From: Chloroflexi bacterium RBG_16_68_14
GTDB taxonomy: Bacteria > Chloroflexota > Dehalococcoidia > DSTF01 > RBG-16-68-14
DNA length: 8,529 nucleotides
Direction: 5' to 3'
NCBI GenBank assembly: GCA_001796995.1
Contig: MGOB01000037.1
Coordinates: 28,503-37,031 of the forward strand
Notes under the pieces: generated by a model
The model's database searches: none
What the model was told of the DNA's origin: nothing
What the model saw: the letters and a program-made list of their open reading frames with translations, nothing else
Program-made: the position numbers and the translations under genes
Part shown: positions 4,892 to 8,529 of the stretch, piece after piece
How positions within the stretch are numbered: position 1 is the first letter of the stretch
How the letters are laid out: every line of letters begins with the position of its first letter

Positions 4892-5683
4892 GTGGCCGCT
4901 GAATCCCTCCGTGACCTGTTGGAGGTAGCCGTCGACCTCGCCGAGGAGGCGGGCAAGATCACGCTCCAGTACTTCGGCAACTATCCAGCCGTAGAGACGA
5001 AGGCCGACATGACGCCGGTCACTGTGGCGGACCGGGAGGTGGAAGCGTATCTCCGCGCAGCTATTGCGTCCAGGTTCCCGGGCGATGGCATCATCGGCGA
5101 GGAGTTCGGAGAGGAGCGGGCCGGCGCTGCGCGCCGGTGGATCATCGACCCCATCGATGGCACCTTCTCCTTCATCCACGGCGTGCCCCTCTACGGCCTG
5201 CTCATCGGCGTGGAACAGGACGATGAGCCTCTCCTTGGTGTCATCCGGCTCCCGGCGCTGGACGAGACGGTGGCGGCTGCCTGCGGGGAAGGCTGTCGCT
5301 GGCAGGGCCGGAAAACCACCGTCTCGACGGTCTCCGAGCTCAGCGCGGCGCTGTGTCTCGCCACCGACCTGGGCGGTCAGGACCCCACCCAGTCCTCGGC
5401 GTTGCGCCGTCTGGCGGCAGCGACGGGGGCTACCAGGACCTGGGGAGACTGCTACGGCTACGTCCTGGTGGCCACGGGGCGCGCCGACGTGATGGTCGAC
5501 CCCGTGATGCACGTCTGGGACTGCGCCGCGCTCCTGCCCGTCATCGAGGAGGCGGGCGGCGTCTTCACCGATTGGCAGGGCAGGCGTACCATTCGACGTG
5601 GGAACGCCGTCGCCAGCAACGGCTTGCTACACGACCAGGTGCTGGCCCTGCTGAGCAACTCGAGGGAGACGCGCGAGAGATGA
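4892..5683 (+). CDS. hisN: Inositol monophosphatase-family phosphatase, HisN-like
   Basis: This is a 263-residue phosphatase of the Mg2+-dependent, Li+-sensitive inositol monophosphatase fold. The catalytic motifs are intact: GEEFG (69-73), DPIDGT (86-91) and WDCAAL (209-214), with the TPVTVADRE segment (about 41-49) that usually precedes them. The HVWDCAALLPVIEEAGG region and RTWGDCYGY (182-190) closely follow the HisN type of histidinol-phosphatase, which converts L-histidinol phosphate to histidinol. Length is typical. The start is GTG at 4892, with GGAGG (4882-4886) five bases upstream. GTG at 4880 adds four residues but its GGGAG lies only three bases away, so that start is less likely. 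It overlaps the next gene by ATGA (5680-5683), pointing to shared expression with an FGGY kinase rather than other his genes. It could therefore act on inositol phosphate, another sugar phosphate or a product of the neighbouring enzymes. The fold is certain, HisN is likely, and the actual substrate is open. Confidence 0.85.
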   Translation: MAAESLRDLLEVAVDLAEEAGKITLQYFGNYPAVETKADMTPVTVADREVEAYLRAAIASRFPGDGIIGEEFGEERAGAARRWIIDPIDGTFSFIHGVPLYGLLIGVEQDDEPLLGVIRLPALDETVAAACGEGCRWQGRKTTVSTVSELSAALCLATDLGGQDPTQSSALRRLAAATGATRTWGDCYGYVLVATGRADVMVDPVMHVWDCAALLPVIEEAGGVFTDWQGRRTIRRGNAVASNGLLHDQVLALLSNSRETRER

Positions 5684-7266
5684 CCACCGAGCGTGACAGG
5701 TACGTCCTCGCCATCGACCTCGGCACAGGAGGGCCTAAGGTGGCCCTGGTCTCCGTCGACGGCAAGATCGTGGGCCACGAGGTTGAGCAGACAGAGCTCC
5801 TGCTCCTCCCCAACGGCGGCGCCGAGCAGGACCCCGCCGACTGGTGGCGCGCTATCGCTACCGCCGCCAAGAGACTGCTGGGCAGAAATCTCGTCCCCGC
5901 CGAGCGCATCGTGGCGATCAGTTGCACCACCCAGTGGATGGGCACCGTCGCTGTCGACCGCGACGGCCACCACCTGATGAACGCCATCATCTGGATGGAT
6001 GCGCGCGGCGCCAAGTATGCCGCCCGCGTCACCAACGGGCTGGTTCGCGTTGCGGGTTACGGTGCCACCAAGCTGTGGCGCTGGCTGAGGCTCACCGGCG
6101 GCGTCCCGTCGAGGACAGGGAAGGACGCCCTCAGCCACATCCTCTACATCCAGCATGAGCTCCCGCAGGTCTACCAGCAGGCGTTCAAGTTCCTTGAGCC
6201 CATGGACTACCTCAACCTGCGGCTCACCGGGCAGGCCGCCGCGTCCTATGACAGCATTACCGGCCACTGGCTGACCGACAATCGCGACCTCTCCAAGGTC
6301 AGGTACGATGACACGCTGGTGGCGATGTCGGGCATCGACCGGGAGAAGCTGCCCAACCTCAAGCCGACCGGCGCCGTGCTGGGCCCCATCACCGCCGAGA
6401 TCGCCAAGGAGTTCGGACTGCGTGACGACGTACAGGTGATGATGGGGACGGGGGACACGTCGTCTGCGGCCATCGGGTCGGGCGCGGTACGGGACTTCGA
6501 GCCGCATCTCTACATCGGCACGTCGTCGTGGCTGACCTGCCACGTCCCGTTCAAGAAGACGGACATCATCAACAGCATCACCACGCTCCCTTCCGGGATA
6601 CCGGGGCGGTACTGGGTCGCTGCGGAGCAGGACGTGGCCGGCGCCTGTTTGACGGTGCTGCGTGACCAGCTCTTCTGGCCCAAGGACGAGCTATCGAGCG
6701 GGCCCGCGCCCTCCGACGCTCTGGAGGCCTTCAACCGCATCGCGGCGCGCGTGCCGCCGGGCAGCGACAAGCTGATCTTCACCCCCTGGCTCAACGGCGA
6801 GCGCACTCCTGTCGAGGACCACCTGGTCCGGGGCGGGTTCTTCAACCAGTCGCTGAGCACGACCCGCGCCCATCTGATCCGGGCGGTCTTCGAAGGCGTC
6901 GCTTACAATACGCGGTGGATGCACCGGCACGTCGAGCGATTCGTGAAGCGGCGCCTGGACGGGATCAACTTAATTGGAGGCGGAGCGCTGTCGGAACTGT
7001 GGTGCCAGATCCACGCGGACGTCCTCGAACGGACCATCCGTCAGGTCAAGGACCCAAGGCTGGCGAATGCTCGCGGCGCCGCCTTCGCCGCCTCGGTGGC
7101 CTTGGGCTACCTCACTTTCGATGACATCCCCGCGCGGGTTGAGATCACCAAGACCTACCACCCGAACGCGGACAATCGGGGCATCTACGACGAGCTCTTC
7201 GCCGAGTTCGTCAACATCTACAAGAACAACCGCAAGGCCTATGCGCGGCTCAACGCGGGGGGCTAG
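5680..7266 (+). CDS. FGGY-family carbohydrate kinase (xylulokinase-like)
   Basis: This is a 528-residue, two-domain FGGY kinase that phosphorylates a sugar or polyol with ATP. Visible motifs are AIDLGTGGPK (11-20, first phosphate loop), IIWMDARG (103-110), PMDYLNLRLTG (174-184, where Asp176 is the expected catalytic base), MGTGDTSSAAIGSGAV (255-270, ATP phosphate site), LNGERTP (371-377) and GGGALSELWCQIHADVL (433-449, adenosine site). Length is normal, and the motif set is closest to xylulokinase-like members. The first loop has Gly-Gly where the family usually has Ser/Thr pairs. The start at 5680 overlaps the phosphatase stop (ATGA) with GGGAG (5664-5668) 11 bases upstream. The reading frame stays open upstream to 5353, but that part is inside the phosphatase gene and gives no kinase-like sequence. 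It lies 51 nt before the lyase gene, probably in one transcript. The substrate cannot be read from sequence. D-xylulose is possible, but no isomerase is nearby. Confidence 0.9.
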   Translation: MTTERDRYVLAIDLGTGGPKVALVSVDGKIVGHEVEQTELLLLPNGGAEQDPADWWRAIATAAKRLLGRNLVPAERIVAISCTTQWMGTVAVDRDGHHLMNAIIWMDARGAKYAARVTNGLVRVAGYGATKLWRWLRLTGGVPSRTGKDALSHILYIQHELPQVYQQAFKFLEPMDYLNLRLTGQAAASYDSITGHWLTDNRDLSKVRYDDTLVAMSGIDREKLPNLKPTGAVLGPITAEIAKEFGLRDDVQVMMGTGDTSSAAIGSGAVRDFEPHLYIGTSSWLTCHVPFKKTDIINSITTLPSGIPGRYWVAAEQDVAGACLTVLRDQLFWPKDELSSGPAPSDALEAFNRIAARVPPGSDKLIFTPWLNGERTPVEDHLVRGGFFNQSLSTTRAHLIRAVFEGVAYNTRWMHRHVERFVKRRLDGINLIGGGALSELWCQIHADVLERTIRQVKDPRLANARGAAFAASVALGYLTFDDIPARVEITKTYHPNADNRGIYDELFAEFVNIYKNNRKAYARLNAGG

Positions 7267-7317
7267 CCGCCGGGCGGTGTGTGGCAGGAGAGCTTCTTAC
7301 TGGAGGGGAAAGGCATC

Positions 7318-8529
<1,212 letters not shown>

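Noticed and set aside
5353..5679. Upstream in-frame extension of the FGGY kinase
   Set aside because: It lies wholly inside the phosphatase gene. Kinase similarity begins right after ATG 5680, which overlaps the phosphatase stop.
5458..6543. Antisense 361-codon open frame over phosphatase and kinase
   Set aside because: It is a codon-bias shadow of two well-supported genes and has no recognisable domain.
7267..7317. Small CCGC/GCGG hairpin after the kinase as a terminator
   Set aside because: Only four base pairs and no T-tract; the next gene follows with a good ribosome site, so read-through is expected.

Overview
The window is GC-rich bacterial DNA, about 65% G+C by eye, with many G/C third positions, some GTG starts and strong Shine-Dalgarno sites. 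No rRNA or tRNA marker fixes the taxon. The gene types fit an anaerobic or microaerophilic high-GC lineage such as Chloroflexota (Dehalococcoidia-like) better than a proteobacterium: an FmdB zinc-ribbon protein with a Cys-rich tail, a Cys-rich 4Fe-4S protein beside a small ferredoxin, and an F420/FMN luciferase-like oxidoreductase. That placement is inference.

Left part (1-3627). A small FmdB-type zinc-ribbon gene runs leftward from a good TTGACA promoter. Divergent to it, five rightward genes are tightly packed from 497 to 3627: a Cys-rich protein ending in two 4Fe-4S motifs, a two-cluster ferredoxin, a Cys-rich protein that may belong to the ATC-hydrolase or V4R type, a PHP-domain metal-dependent phosphoesterase, and a protein that may resemble the N-terminal part of DUF6775. 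The first three look like one redox unit: gaps are 19 nt or an ATGA overlap, and all three are rich in cysteine. The PHP and DUF6775-like genes may be carried on the same transcript.

Middle (3628-4891). A leftward LLM-class flavin/F420-dependent oxidoreductase converges on the operon with only 38 nt between stop codons. Upstream of it lies a divergent intergenic region packed with inverted repeats. It holds three consecutive hairpins inside two longer inverted repeats (4670-4822), followed by another dyad at 4825-4864. This looks like a REP/MITE-type repeat sitting between two promoters.

Right part (4892-8529). Three rightward genes form an apparent operon: an inositol-monophosphatase-fold phosphatase closest to HisN histidinol-phosphatases, an FGGY carbohydrate kinase joined to it by an ATGA overlap, and a PLP-dependent sphingosine-1-phosphate-lyase-type enzyme that runs off the window edge. 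A kinase followed by a phospho-amino-alcohol lyase suggests a phosphorylate-then-cleave pathway with an unknown substrate. I regard this as the most interesting coding hypothesis here. The palindromic element and the Cys-rich redox trio come next. I found no CRISPR array, transposase, integrase, toxin-antitoxin pair or recognisable defence system.
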